Of a DNA stretch of 64,000 bases, positions 9,817 through 18,013 are shown in pieces (the stretch's first letter is position 1; each line of letters starts with the position of its first letter). This DNA is from Antarcticirhabdus aurantiaca. GTDB lineage: Bacteria; Pseudomonadota; Alphaproteobacteria; Rhizobiales; Rhizobiaceae. The position numbers and the translations under genes are program-made. The notes beneath the pieces are model-generated. The model saw only the letters and a list, made by a program, of their open reading frames with translations, was not told the origin of the DNA and searched no databases. Where the stretch lies: positions 167,812 to 231,811 of the forward strand of contig NZ_VTOM01000008.1 in the NCBI RefSeq assembly GCF_009765365.1, written 5' to 3'.

Positions 9817-11127
9817 TCAGCGCGCCGCGCGGGTTCGCGCGAGCGGGATGAGGAGGAGGGCGACGAGCGTCACCGCCGCCGCGCCCGACAGGTACCAGCC
9901 GACCGCGGCGATGCCGTGGTCGCGGGCGAGCGAAGTCGCGACGTAAGGGGCCAGCGAAGCGCCGACGATGCCGCCGAGATTGAAGGTCATCGAGGCGCCG
10001 GTGTAGCGCACCGCCGTCGGGAAGAGCTCGGCGAGCGCCGTTCCGAGCGGGCCGTAGGTGAGGCCCATCAGCGCGAAGCCGACGATCAGGAACAGCCCGA
10101 CCGAGACGGCCGTGCCAGCGCCGAAGAGCGGCGGGAAGGCGAAGCCGTAGGCGAGGATCGCGAGCGAGGCGCCGACGAGCACCGCGCGCTGGCCGTAGCG
10201 GTCGGCGAGCACGGCCGAGATCGGGATCGTCAGACCGAAGAACACGACGCCGAGCATCTGGAGCGGCAGGAACTGCTCGCGCGTGAAGCCGAGGGTGCCG
10301 GTGCCGTAGGACAGGGTGAACACCGTCATCAGGTAGAACAGCGTGAACGTCGCGAGCGCCCCGAGCGTGCCGAGGACGAGAAGGCCGAGATGGCTGCCGA
10401 AGACGGTGGCGATCGGCACGCGCACGCGCTCGTGGCGGTCGATCGCCTTCTGGAAGGCGGGCGTCTCGTGGATCTTCAGGCGAACGTAGAGGCCGACGAA
10501 GACGAGGAGCGCGCTCGCCAGGAACGGCACGCGCCAGCCCCAGGCGAGGAAGTCGGCGTCCGACAGAAGCTCGACGAGGAGAAGGAAGCTGCCCGTGGCG
10601 CAGATGAAGCCGATCGGCGCGCCGAGCTGCGGGAACATGCCGTACCAGGCCTTCTTGCCCTCGGGCGCGTTCTCCGTCGCCAGCAGCACCGCGCCGCCCC
10701 ATTCGCCGCCGAGCCCGAGACCCTGGCCGAGACGGCAGAGCGCGAGAAGCAGGGGCGCGAGGATGCCGACCTGCGCGTAGGTCGGCAGGACGCCGATGAG
10801 GACGGTGGAAACGCCCATGGTCATGAGCGCCGCGACGAGCGTCGCCTTGCGCCCGATCCGGTCACCGTAATGGCCGAAGATCGCCGCGCCGACGGGGCGC
10901 GCGAAGAAGGCGATGGCGAAGGTCGCGAAGGACTGGAGCGTCGCGCTGGTCGGATCCGAGGAGGGGAAGAACAGCGTCGGGAACACGATCACCGCGGCGG
11001 TCGCGTAGATGTAGAAGTCGAAGAACTCGATCGTCGTGCCGATGAGGCTGGCGAAGAGGACGCGGGCCTTGGAGTTGACGGGCGCGGCGGCGCTCGCGCC
11101 GGAGGGCGCGGGAGACAGGGCTGACAC
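9817..11127 (-). CDS. MFS transporter, metabolite:H+ symporter type
   Basis: A 436-residue, 12-helix major facilitator. The stretch FFDFYIYATAAVIVFPTLFF, the loop motif GHYGDRIGRK between helices 2 and 3, and RLGQGLGLGGEWGGAVLLATE are typical of the ProP/ShiA/YhjE branch, which imports small organic acids, osmolytes or aromatic acids with protons. The substrate cannot be read from sequence. The start is GTG 11127 with only a weak ribosome site. It ends 93 bp before the HAD gene start on the same strand. Confidence 0.88.
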   Translation of the reverse strand: MSALSPAPSGASAAAPVNSKARVLFASLIGTTIEFFDFYIYATAAVIVFPTLFFPSSDPTSATLQSFATFAIAFFARPVGAAIFGHYGDRIGRKATLVAALMTMGVSTVLIGVLPTYAQVGILAPLLLALCRLGQGLGLGGEWGGAVLLATENAPEGKKAWYGMFPQLGAPIGFICATGSFLLLVELLSDADFLAWGWRVPFLASALLVFVGLYVRLKIHETPAFQKAIDRHERVRVPIATVFGSHLGLLVLGTLGALATFTLFYLMTVFTLSYGTGTLGFTREQFLPLQMLGVVFFGLTIPISAVLADRYGQRAVLVGASLAILAYGFAFPPLFGAGTAVSVGLFLIVGFALMGLTYGPLGTALAELFPTAVRYTGASMTFNLGGIVGASLAPYVATSLARDHGIAAVGWYLSGAAAVTLVALLLIPLARTRAAR

Positions 11128-11339
11128 GGAAGCGGGCTTTCACGGCATGGAACGGGGCGTAACGACCGTTACGCTTTTCGGCCTGCCGATAGCACGCGCA
11201 TGCTGCGATGCGCAAATCGAAGGGTTAAGTGGTTGACGGGGAGCGAGAAAAACCGAGTTCGCCGCCGCGACCCTCGCCAGCGTTCCGCGTCTCCACATCC
11301 TTACGAGGCGCCTTTCAGCTGCGCCTGCCTCCACCCCCT

Positions 11340-11480
11340 TCGTCATCCCGGGCTTGACCCGGGATCCATTCCAAATCGTCGAGTGGGGGCAGCGCGATAG
11401 GCCGGTGAGCGGGTGGCGTCGACCGGTTCTGCCATGACGGGCGCGGAGGCATGGATCCCGGGTCAAGCCCGGGATGACGA
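11340..11480. repeat. perfect 30 bp inverted repeat pair of the REP-like unit
   Basis: Arms 11340-11369 and 11451-11480 are exact reverse complements over 30 bases, separated by 81 bp. Each arm contains its own hairpin CCCGGG-cttga-CCCGGG. The pair matches the degenerate pair at 5814-5934. It occupies the 447 bp gap between the transporter start (11127) and argB stop (11575). Apart from it the gap holds only a purine-rich stretch (11489-11542) and no credible gene. Confidence 0.85.
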
Positions 11481-11574
11481 AGCGGAAATGAGCAGAAGGA
11501 AAGGGACGGAGGAAAGGAAGAAGGGAAGAAGGGAGGGAATGGGGCCGGCGGACCGTAGTCCCCTCCCGAGCCCC

Positions 11575-12477
11575 TCAGGGCACGATCAGCGTGCCGGCGC
11601 CGTGCTCGGTCAGGAGTTCCAGCAGCACCGCGTGGCGGGTCTTGCCGTTGAGGATGACGACGCCCTCGACGCCGCGCTCGATCGCCTCGATGCAGGTCTC
11701 GACCTTGGGGATCATGCCGCCCGAGATCGTGCCGTCGGCGATCAGCGCCCGGGCCTGGGCGACGGACAGCTCCTTGATGAGCTGCTTGTCGGCGTCGAGG
11801 ACGCCGGGCACGTCGGTGAGGAACAGGAGGCGCGAGGCCTGGAGGGCGCCGGCGATGGCGCCGGCGAAAGTGTCGGCGTTGATGTTGTAGGTGTGACCGT
11901 CGCGGCCGGGCGCGACCGGCGCGATCACCGGGATCATCTCGGAGCGGGCGAGGAGGTCGAGAAGCGTGCGGTCGACCTCGACGGGCTCGCCGACGAAGCC
12001 GAGGTCGAGCACGCGCTCGATGTTGGAATCGGGGTCGAGGTAGCGCTTCTCCGCCTTGCGGGCGAAGACCATGTTGCCGTCCTTGCCGCAGAGGCCGATG
12101 GCCCACTCGCCCTCGGCATTGATGAGGGCGACGATCTCCTTGTTGATGGAGCCCGCGAGGACCATCTCGACGATCTTCACCGTCGCCTCGTCGGTGACGC
12201 GAAGGCCCCCCTCGAAGCGCGATTCGATGCCCATCTGCTTGAGCATCGCGCCGATCTGCGGCCCCCCGCCGTGAACGACGATCGGGTTGACGCCGGACTG
12301 CTTGAGAAGCGCGATGTCGCGGGCGAAGGCCTGGCCGAGCGACGGGTCGCCCATGGCGTGGCCGCCATACTTCACGACCACCGTCTTGTTCTCGTAGGCC
12401 TGCATGTAGGGCAGGGCTTCGGCGAGGACGTGCGCCCGCGCCTCGTTGGAATTCATCGCGACCGCGCCGTCACTCAT
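11575..12477 (-). CDS. argB: acetylglutamate kinase ArgB
   Basis: Phosphorylates N-acetyl-L-glutamate, the second step of arginine synthesis. The 300-residue amino-acid kinase fold shows [11 protein letters not shown] (phosphate loop), [13 protein letters not shown] (substrate loop), [19 protein letters not shown], and the nucleotide site [10 protein letters not shown] with [10 protein letters not shown]. The longer N-terminus before VVVKYGG fits the arginine-feedback-sensitive, hexameric type, which is inference. The start could be ATG 12477 or the ATG seven codons downstream. It is transcribed leftward, downstream of the propionyl-CoA synthetase gene by 80 bp. Confidence 0.97.
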   Translation of the reverse strand: MSDGAVAMNSNEARAHVLAEALPYMQAYENKTVVVKYGGHAMGDPSLGQAFARDIALLKQSGVNPIVVHGGGPQIGAMLKQMGIESRFEGGLRVTDEATVKIVEMVLAGSINKEIVALINAEGEWAIGLCGKDGNMVFARKAEKRYLDPDSNIERVLDLGFVGEPVEVDRTLLDLLARSEMIPVIAPVAPGRDGHTYNINADTFAGAIAGALQASRLLFLTDVPGVLDADKQLIKELSVAQARALIADGTISGGMIPKVETCIEAIERGVEGVVILNGKTRHAVLLELLTEHGAGTLIVP

Positions 12478-12557
12478 CCGCTCAGCTCCATGGCTGCCAA
12501 ACCGTCGGGGCGGCTTCTATCGGAGGACCGCGACAAACGGAATAAGTCAGCTTTGAC

Positions 12558-14456
12558 TTATCGGGCGAGGGCCTGTCGCACGAGGTCGATGGCGGCGGGA
12601 TCCTCGATCGTCGCGGGCATGTCGAAGCCTTCGCCCTCCGCCAGCGCCTTCATGGTGCGGCGCAGGAGCTTGCCCGAGCGCGTCTTGGGCAGCTTGTCGA
12701 CCACGACCACGCGCCGGAAGGCGGCGACCGGGCCGATGCGGTCCCGCACGATGGCGACGACCTCGCCCTCCACGGCCTCGGGCGCCGCGCCGTTCTTCAG
12801 CACCACGAAGCCGCAGGGCACCTCGCCCTTGAGCGGGTCGCGCATGCCGATCACGGCGCATTCGGCGACGAGCGGGTGCGAGGCGACGGCCTCCTCCATC
12901 TCGCCGGTGGAGAGGCGATGGCCGGCGACGTTGATGACGTCGTCGGTGCGGCCCATCACGTAGAGGTAGCCGTCCGCGTCGAGGAAGCCGCCGTCGGAGG
13001 TGGAGTAATAGCCGGGCAGGGCGGCGAGGTAGCTTTCGCGGAAGCGCGCGTCGGCGTTCCAGAGCGTCGGCAGGGCGCCGGGCGGCAGCGGCAGGCGGAT
13101 GGCGATCGCGCCCATCTCGCCGGGGGCAAGCGGCCGCCCGCCCTCGTCGAGGATCTCGACGCGGTAGCCGGGGAGGGCGACGCCGGGGCTGCCGTGCTTG
13201 ACGGGCAGGAGGCCGAGCCCGAGCGGATTGGCCGCCACCGGCCAGCCTGTCTCGGTCTGCCACCAATGATCGATCACCGGCTTGTCCAGCGCGCCTTCCG
13301 CCCAGCGGATCGTGTCGGGATCGGCCCGCTCGCCCGCGAGATAAAGGGCTGCGAAGCGCGACAGGTCGAAGCGCTTCGGGAGCCGCCCCTCGCCGTCCTC
13401 CTTGCGGATGGCGCGGATGGCGGTCGGCGCGGTGAAGAGCACCTTGACGCCGTTCTCGGATATCACCCGCCAGTAGGTCGAGGCGTCCGGGGTTCCGACC
13501 GGCTTGCCCTCGAAGAGGATCGAGGTGCAGCCCTTCAGGAGCGGCCCGTAGACGATGTAGGAATGGCCGACCACCCAACCGACGTCGGAGGCCGCCCAGA
13601 AGGTCTCGCCGGCCTTGGTGCCGAAGACGGCCTCCATCGACCAGTGGAGCGAAACCATGTGCCCGCCATTGTCGCGCACCACGCCCTTCGGCTTGCCCGT
13701 CGTGCCGGAGGTGTAGAGGACGTAGAGAGGGTCGGTGGCGAGGACGTCCTCGCAAGGGCTTTCCTCGCCCGCGTCGATCCGCGCGAGTGCAGCTTCGCGA
13801 AGCGCGGCCCAGTCGTGGTCGAAGCCCGCCGTCAGGTCGCAGGGCCCCTGCGGGCGCTGGAGGACGATGGCCGCGTCCGGCTTGTGGGCGGCGAGCTCCA
13901 CCGCCTTGTCGAGGAGCGGCTTGTAGTCGACGCGGCGCGCCGGTTCTATGCCGCAGGAGGCCGACAGGATCAGCTTCGGCTGGGCGTCGTCGATGCGCGC
14001 GGCGAGTTCGCGCGGGGCGAAGCCGCCGAAGACGACCGAATGGATCGCGCCGATGCGCGCGCAGGCGAGCATGGCCACCGCCGTTTCCGGCACCATCGGC
14101 ATGTAGATCACCACGCGGTCGCCCTTGGCGACGCCGAAGCCGCGCAGCGTCAGGGCGAGCGCCTTCACCTCGCGCAGGAGCTCGGCATAGGTGAATGCGC
14201 GCTTGGTGCCGGTGACGGGCGAATCGTACTGGATCGCGACCTGTGCGCCGCGGCCGTTCGCGACGTGGCGGTCGAGCGCGTTGTGGCAGGTGTTGCAGAG
14301 CGCGTCCGGGAACCAGCGGCCGTAGACGCCGGCCGCGGGATCGAAGATGCGCTCGGGCTCGCGGAGCCAGTCGATGCCGCGCGCGGCTTCGCGCCAGAAG
14401 TTCTCCGGGTCGCGCTCCCAGGCAGCATAGGTCTCGGCGTAGCGGCTGCCGGTCAT
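12558..14456 (-). CDS. prpE: propionyl-CoA synthetase (acyl-CoA synthetase, PrpE type)
   Basis: Activates propionate (or another short acid) to its CoA thioester through an acyl-adenylate. The 632-residue protein has the adenylate-forming motif YTSGTTGKPKGVVRDNGGH, in which the VRDNGGH tail is typical of PrpE rather than Acs, then HWWQTETGWP, and the C-terminal acetylatable lysine in LPKTRSGKLLRR. ATG 14456 is supported by GGAGGAG 8-14 bp upstream. The same frame is open further upstream, but without a ribosome site. It diverges from the glycine riboswitch transcript. Substrate preference is inferred from motif and length. Confidence 0.9.
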   Translation of the reverse strand: MTGSRYAETYAAWERDPENFWREAARGIDWLREPERIFDPAAGVYGRWFPDALCNTCHNALDRHVANGRGAQVAIQYDSPVTGTKRAFTYAELLREVKALALTLRGFGVAKGDRVVIYMPMVPETAVAMLACARIGAIHSVVFGGFAPRELAARIDDAQPKLILSASCGIEPARRVDYKPLLDKAVELAAHKPDAAIVLQRPQGPCDLTAGFDHDWAALREAALARIDAGEESPCEDVLATDPLYVLYTSGTTGKPKGVVRDNGGHMVSLHWSMEAVFGTKAGETFWAASDVGWVVGHSYIVYGPLLKGCTSILFEGKPVGTPDASTYWRVISENGVKVLFTAPTAIRAIRKEDGEGRLPKRFDLSRFAALYLAGERADPDTIRWAEGALDKPVIDHWWQTETGWPVAANPLGLGLLPVKHGSPGVALPGYRVEILDEGGRPLAPGEMGAIAIRLPLPPGALPTLWNADARFRESYLAALPGYYSTSDGGFLDADGYLYVMGRTDDVINVAGHRLSTGEMEEAVASHPLVAECAVIGMRDPLKGEVPCGFVVLKNGAAPEAVEGEVVAIVRDRIGPVAAFRRVVVVDKLPKTRSGKLLRRTMKALAEGEGFDMPATIEDPAAIDLVRQALAR

Positions 14457-14612
14457 GGGCTCTCCTCCGCGGGCCCGCCGCGTTTGTGGCCGCCGCGCCT
14501 CCCAGCGCGGGCGGCCGCGCGAGCCCTCCTCACGCGCCAATCTACGGAAAGCGGCGAACAAGGAAAGGCGACGAAGGATCAAGGATCGCCATCGGGCGAT
14601 AGAGAATCCCAC

Positions 14613-14641
14613 TTGCCCGATCGGGACTTCGGGCGTATCAT
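14613..14641 (+). promoter_or_regulatory. sigma70-type promoter ahead of the glycine riboswitch
   Basis: TTGCCC at 14613-14618 and TATCAT at 14636-14641 are separated by exactly 17 bp and lie just upstream of the first aptamer, which is where the riboswitch transcript must begin. The -35 box departs from consensus in two positions. The transcript start would be near 14648. Confidence 0.55.
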
Positions 14642-14652
14642 CTTTGCCATCG

Positions 14653-14862
14653 ACGCCAAGCGGGAGAGACCGGCCCTTCGAGGCCGGCGCCGAAGGAGCA
14701 ACCGCCCCGGAATCTCTCAGGCAAAAGGACCGCCTGGCGTCTGGTCTAAGTCCGAAGAGTGACGATGCGGGCGCGTGTCCGGATCGTCCGCCGAAGGAGA
14801 AAGCGGCAGACGGGAAATCCCTCCTGCGCCGTGAAGCTCTCAGGCCTCATGACGGGCGGGGC
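14653..14862 (+). promoter_or_regulatory. tandem glycine riboswitch
   Basis: Two glycine aptamers in series. The first (about 14653-14737) has GGGAGAGAC, then GCCGAAGGAGCAA, then the hallmark CTCTCAGGCAAAAGGAC. The second (about 14740-14862) has GCCGAAGGAGAAAGC and GCTCTCAGGCCTCATGAC. The order and spacing match the cooperative tandem class. The dadA-like gene begins 61 bp later, so glycine should control it, probably switching it on. The expression platform is not obvious; no strong terminator was seen between 14863 and 14923, so control at translation initiation is possible. Confidence 0.9.
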
Positions 14863-14923
14863 ACCTTCAGTCGATCGAGGCGTTCTGCGGGCGGAGCCCC
14901 GAACGCCGGACAAGGACCCGTCC

Positions 14924-16213
14924 ATGACCAGCATCGCCGTCATCGGCGCCGGCATCACCGGCGTGACCACAGCTTATCAGCTCCTCGCCCGCGGCTTCGA
15001 CGTGACGCTCTTCGAGCGGCACAACTCCGCCGCCATGGAGACCTCCTTCGCCAACGGGGGACAGCTCTCCGCCTCGAACGCCGAGGTCTGGAACCACCCC
15101 GCGACGTTCCTGAAGGGCATCAAGTGGATGCTCAAGAAGGACGCCCCGCTGCTGGTTCACCCGCAGCCGACCTGGCACAAGCTCTCCTGGATGGCCGAGT
15201 TCGTCGCCGCCGCGCGCTCCTACGAGGACAACACAGTGACGACCGTGCGCATGGCCATCGCCGCGCGCCGCCACCTCCTCGCCATGGCCGAGGCCGAAGG
15301 CATCGCATTCGACGCGGAAAAGCGCGGCATCCTCCACTTCTACGAGACCGCTCACGATTTCGAGCATGCCGGCCGCGTCAACGCGCTCCTGAAGAAGGGC
15401 GGCCTCGACCGGCGCGCCGTCTCGGCCGAGGAGGTCGCGCGCATCGAGCCGGCGCTGGCGAACGGCCGCTTCGTCGGCGGCTACTTCACCGAAAGCGACT
15501 TCACCGGCGACATCCACCTCTACACGGTCGGTCTCGCCAAGGCGTGCCTGCGCCGCGGTGCCGTCATGCGGCTCGGCACCGAGGTCGCGAACCTCGCCCG
15601 CCTGCCGGACGGCGGCGTCGAAGTGGCGTTCCGTGCCGCGGGCTCGAACGCGACGGCGGACGCGCAGCGCTTCGACGCCGTGGTGGTGACGGCGGGCGTC
15701 GCCTCGCGCCGCTTCGCCGCCATGCTCGGCGACCGCGTCAACATCTATCCCGTGAAGGGCTATTCGGTGACGCTGGAACTCGCCGACGAGGCGAGCCGCG
15801 CGGCGGCGCCCTGGGTCAGCCTCCTCGACGACAAGGCGAAGATCGTCACCAGCCGCCTCGGGCCGGACCGGCTGCGCATCGCCGGCACGGCCGAGTTCGC
15901 CGGCGAGGACCGCACCGTCCGGGACGCCCGCATCCGCCCGCTCGTCGCCTGGTCGGAGCGCCTCTTCCCCGGCATCCGTCCGGCCGCGACCAACCCCTGG
16001 GCGGGCCTTCGTCCGATGATGCCGAACATGATGCCGCGCGTCGGCCGGGGTTCGCATCCCGGCGTCTTCTACAACACCGGCCACGGCCATCTCGGCTGGA
16101 CGCTGTCGGGCGCCACCGCGGACATGGTCGCCGCCGAGGTCGCCGCCGCCTTCGGGCGCACGCGCGTTCCCGGCTCGGCCGTCGGGGCCGGATCGCCGCT
16201 CGTCGCCGCCTGA
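14924..16213 (+). CDS. dadA: D-amino acid dehydrogenase (DadA-like FAD oxidoreductase)
   Basis: Oxidises D-amino acids (classically D-alanine) to 2-oxo acids, passing electrons to the respiratory chain at the inner membrane. The 429-residue protein has the FAD dinucleotide motif VIGAGITGVTTAY at residues 6-18, the DadA-typical SFANGGQLSASNAEVWN, and the C-terminal FAD motif YNTGHGHLGWTLS. ATG 14924 follows ACAAGGA. Control by a glycine riboswitch hints that glycine is a substrate or product-linked signal, for example glycine oxidation to glyoxylate; that is inference. A separate alanine racemase gene is not adjacent. Confidence 0.92.
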   Translation: MTSIAVIGAGITGVTTAYQLLARGFDVTLFERHNSAAMETSFANGGQLSASNAEVWNHPATFLKGIKWMLKKDAPLLVHPQPTWHKLSWMAEFVAAARSYEDNTVTTVRMAIAARRHLLAMAEAEGIAFDAEKRGILHFYETAHDFEHAGRVNALLKKGGLDRRAVSAEEVARIEPALANGRFVGGYFTESDFTGDIHLYTVGLAKACLRRGAVMRLGTEVANLARLPDGGVEVAFRAAGSNATADAQRFDAVVVTAGVASRRFAAMLGDRVNIYPVKGYSVTLELADEASRAAAPWVSLLDDKAKIVTSRLGPDRLRIAGTAEFAGEDRTVRDARIRPLVAWSERLFPGIRPAATNPWAGLRPMMPNMMPRVGRGSHPGVFYNTGHGHLGWTLSGATADMVAAEVAAAFGRTRVPGSAVGAGSPLVAA

Positions 16214-16242
16214 CGCGCCGGCGACGTTTTCCCCGCGCAAGC

Positions 16243-16270
16243 CGACCGGCCGCATGATCGCGGCCGGTCG
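16243..16270 (+). terminator. GC-rich hairpin after dadA
   Basis: An 11 bp perfect stem, CGACCGGCCGC (16243-16253) with GCGGCCGGTCG (16260-16270), around a 6 nt loop, 30 bp after the dadA stop. No run of T follows, so termination efficiency is uncertain. Confidence 0.45.
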
Positions 16271-16291
16271 CAACAGCGGGGAGAAGCGTGC

Positions 16292-17128
16292 ATGACGATG
16301 ATCGAGCCGGAGGTGATCGAGGCGGCGCGCCGCGTCGGCGCCGCGCGCGAACTGCCGCCCGAAGTCCTTCTCGCGGTCTCGCTTGTCGAGACCAATGCCG
16401 TCGCCCACGCGCGGGTCGGCGACCGGCGCGAGCCGCTGATCCGTTTCGAGGGCCACTACTTCGACCGCCGCCTCGGTGGCGAAGCGCGCGAGCGCGCCCG
16501 CGCCGCCGGCCTCGCGAGCCCGAGCGCCGGGGCCGTCGCCAACCCCGCCTCGCAGGCCGCGCGCTGGGCGCTGCTCGGCCGCGCCGCCGCGATCGATGCC
16601 GAGGCCGCCTATGCCTCGGTGTCCTGGGGGCTCGGCCAGGTCATGGGGGCGCACTGGCAGCGCCTCGGCTTCGCCAGCGCCCGGGCCTTGGCGGCACACG
16701 CGCGCTCGGGCACCCAAGGCCAGCTCGATCTGTGCGCGCGCTTTCTTCTCGCCGAAGACCTCGTCGACCGGCTCGTCGCGAAGGACTTCGCCGGCTTCGC
16801 GCGCCGCTACAACGGCCCGAACTACCGCACCAACCGCTACGACGAGAAGATCGAGGCCGCCTTGCGGCGCGCCGACGCCCTGCTCGATGCCGGACCCGCC
16901 GTCCCGGCGGCGGCCTTCGGGCGCGGCGCGCGCGGACAAGGGGTGTTCGACCTTCAGGAAGCCTTGGCCGAAGCCGGACACGGCTTGAGTGTCGACGGGG
17001 TGTTCGGGCCCGGCACGGAGACGGCCCTGCGCGCCTTCCAGGAGCGCCGCGGCCTGACACCCTCGGGCATCGCCGACGCGGCGACCCTGGCAGCGCTGGG
17101 CGGCGGACGGGAGGGCAGCTGCGGATAA
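16292..17128 (+). CDS. N-acetylmuramidase-domain protein with peptidoglycan-binding domain
   Basis: A 278-residue protein. Residues about 5-195 resemble the N-acetylmuramidase domain found in phage-type lysins (LLAVSLVETNAV, LIRFEGHYFDRRL with a candidate catalytic Glu, SWGLGQVMGAHW, YNGPNY). Residues about 210-272 form a PG_binding_1 repeat (LQEALAEAGHGLSVDGVFGPGTETALRAFQ). No signal peptide is visible, so it needs a holin or another export route, or acts on lysis. No other phage or gene-transfer-agent gene lies nearby. Start ATG 16292 follows GGGGAGAAG; ATG 16298 is an alternative. Confidence 0.8.
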   Translation: MTMIEPEVIEAARRVGAARELPPEVLLAVSLVETNAVAHARVGDRREPLIRFEGHYFDRRLGGEARERARAAGLASPSAGAVANPASQAARWALLGRAAAIDAEAAYASVSWGLGQVMGAHWQRLGFASARALAAHARSGTQGQLDLCARFLLAEDLVDRLVAKDFAGFARRYNGPNYRTNRYDEKIEAALRRADALLDAGPAVPAAAFGRGARGQGVFDLQEALAEAGHGLSVDGVFGPGTETALRAFQERRGLTPSGIADAATLAALGGGREGSCG

Positions 17129-17139
17129 CGAAGCCGGCC

Positions 17140-17177
17140 CGATTCCCACTGTTGCCGGCCGGCGAAGGTGGGAATCG
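17140..17177. repeat. nested inverted repeat between muramidase and otsB
   Basis: CGATTCCCAC (17140-17149) and GTGGGAATCG (17168-17177) pair perfectly, and the loop contains the self-complementary GCCGGCCGGC. This could form a cruciform or act as a factor-independent stop for the muramidase gene. There is no T run. Confidence 0.5.
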
Positions 17178-17278
17178 GTTGCCGCCGGGGACGGCGGCCT
17201 TATGTCTGGAACGAACCCCGGATTGACGAACGCCGGCGCGGCCGTTCTCCGCCTCGCCGGCCTCATGCCGTTGGAGCC

Positions 17279-18013
17279 ATGTCGGAACCCGCGCCCTTCG
17301 ACCCCGCCCGCCACGCCCTGTTCCTGGATTTCGACGGAACGCTCGCCCCGCTCGTCGCCGATCCCGGCGCCGTGCCGGTGACGCCGGCGCTCGTCTCCCG
17401 CCTCGGCGCAATCGCCCGGGAGACGAACGGCGCACTGGCGATCGTGTCCGGCCGGCGCATCGCCGATCTCGACCGCTTCCTCGCGCCGCTCGACTTCGCC
17501 GCGGCCGGTGTCCACGGGCTGGAGCGCCGGGCGCGACCGGGTGGCCGGGTGGAGAGCATCGCATCGCCCGAGGACCTCGACGACGTGCGCATGCGGCTTC
17601 GCGACGGCGTCGCGGCCGAGCCGCGGCTGGCGCTGGAGGACAAGGGCACGGCGCTCGTCCTGCATTATCGCACGGCGCCCGACCTCGCCGAGGCGGCCGC
17701 GCGGCTGATGGCCGAGGCGGTGACGGATCGCGAGGGACTGTCGGTGCTCCACGGCGACATGATCGTCGAAGTTCACCCCGCCGGCATGGACAAGGGCGTC
17801 GCCGTCGCGGCCTTCATGGCCGAGGCGCCCTTTGCCGGGCGCGTGCCGGTCTATCTCGGCGACGACCGGACCGACGAGTTCGCGCTCGGCGTCGTGGAGG
17901 AGCGCGGCGGCCTCGCCGTCAAGGTCGGGCGGCACCCGAGTGTCGCGCGTCATCGCTTGGCGGACGTGTCGGCGGTCCATCGCTGGCTCGGCGTCGCGGA
18001 GGCCTCGCGATGA
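17279..18013 (+). CDS. otsB: trehalose-6-phosphate phosphatase OtsB
   Basis: Removes phosphate from trehalose 6-phosphate, the second step of OtsAB trehalose synthesis, in the cytoplasm. The 244-residue HAD enzyme shows motif I FLDFDGTLAPL, motif II IVSGR, a cap with VHGLERR, and motif IV GDDRTDEFAL. ATG 17279 is preceded by GGAG. The stop overlaps the otsA start (ATGA), so the order here is otsB then otsA with coupled translation. Confidence 0.95.
   Translation: MSEPAPFDPARHALFLDFDGTLAPLVADPGAVPVTPALVSRLGAIARETNGALAIVSGRRIADLDRFLAPLDFAAAGVHGLERRARPGGRVESIASPEDLDDVRMRLRDGVAAEPRLALEDKGTALVLHYRTAPDLAEAAARLMAEAVTDREGLSVLHGDMIVEVHPAGMDKGVAVAAFMAEAPFAGRVPVYLGDDRTDEFALGVVEERGGLAVKVGRHPSVARHRLADVSAVHRWLGVAEASR

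Noticed and set aside
11489..11542. Purine-rich stretch as a possible regulatory or coding element
   Set aside because: It has no reading frame with support, no symmetry and no neighbouring promoter, so it is treated as plain spacer.
14867..17980. A 1037-codon open frame on the minus strand
   Set aside because: It runs antisense through dadA, the muramidase and otsB, all with clear family motifs. Long open antisense frames are expected at this GC content.
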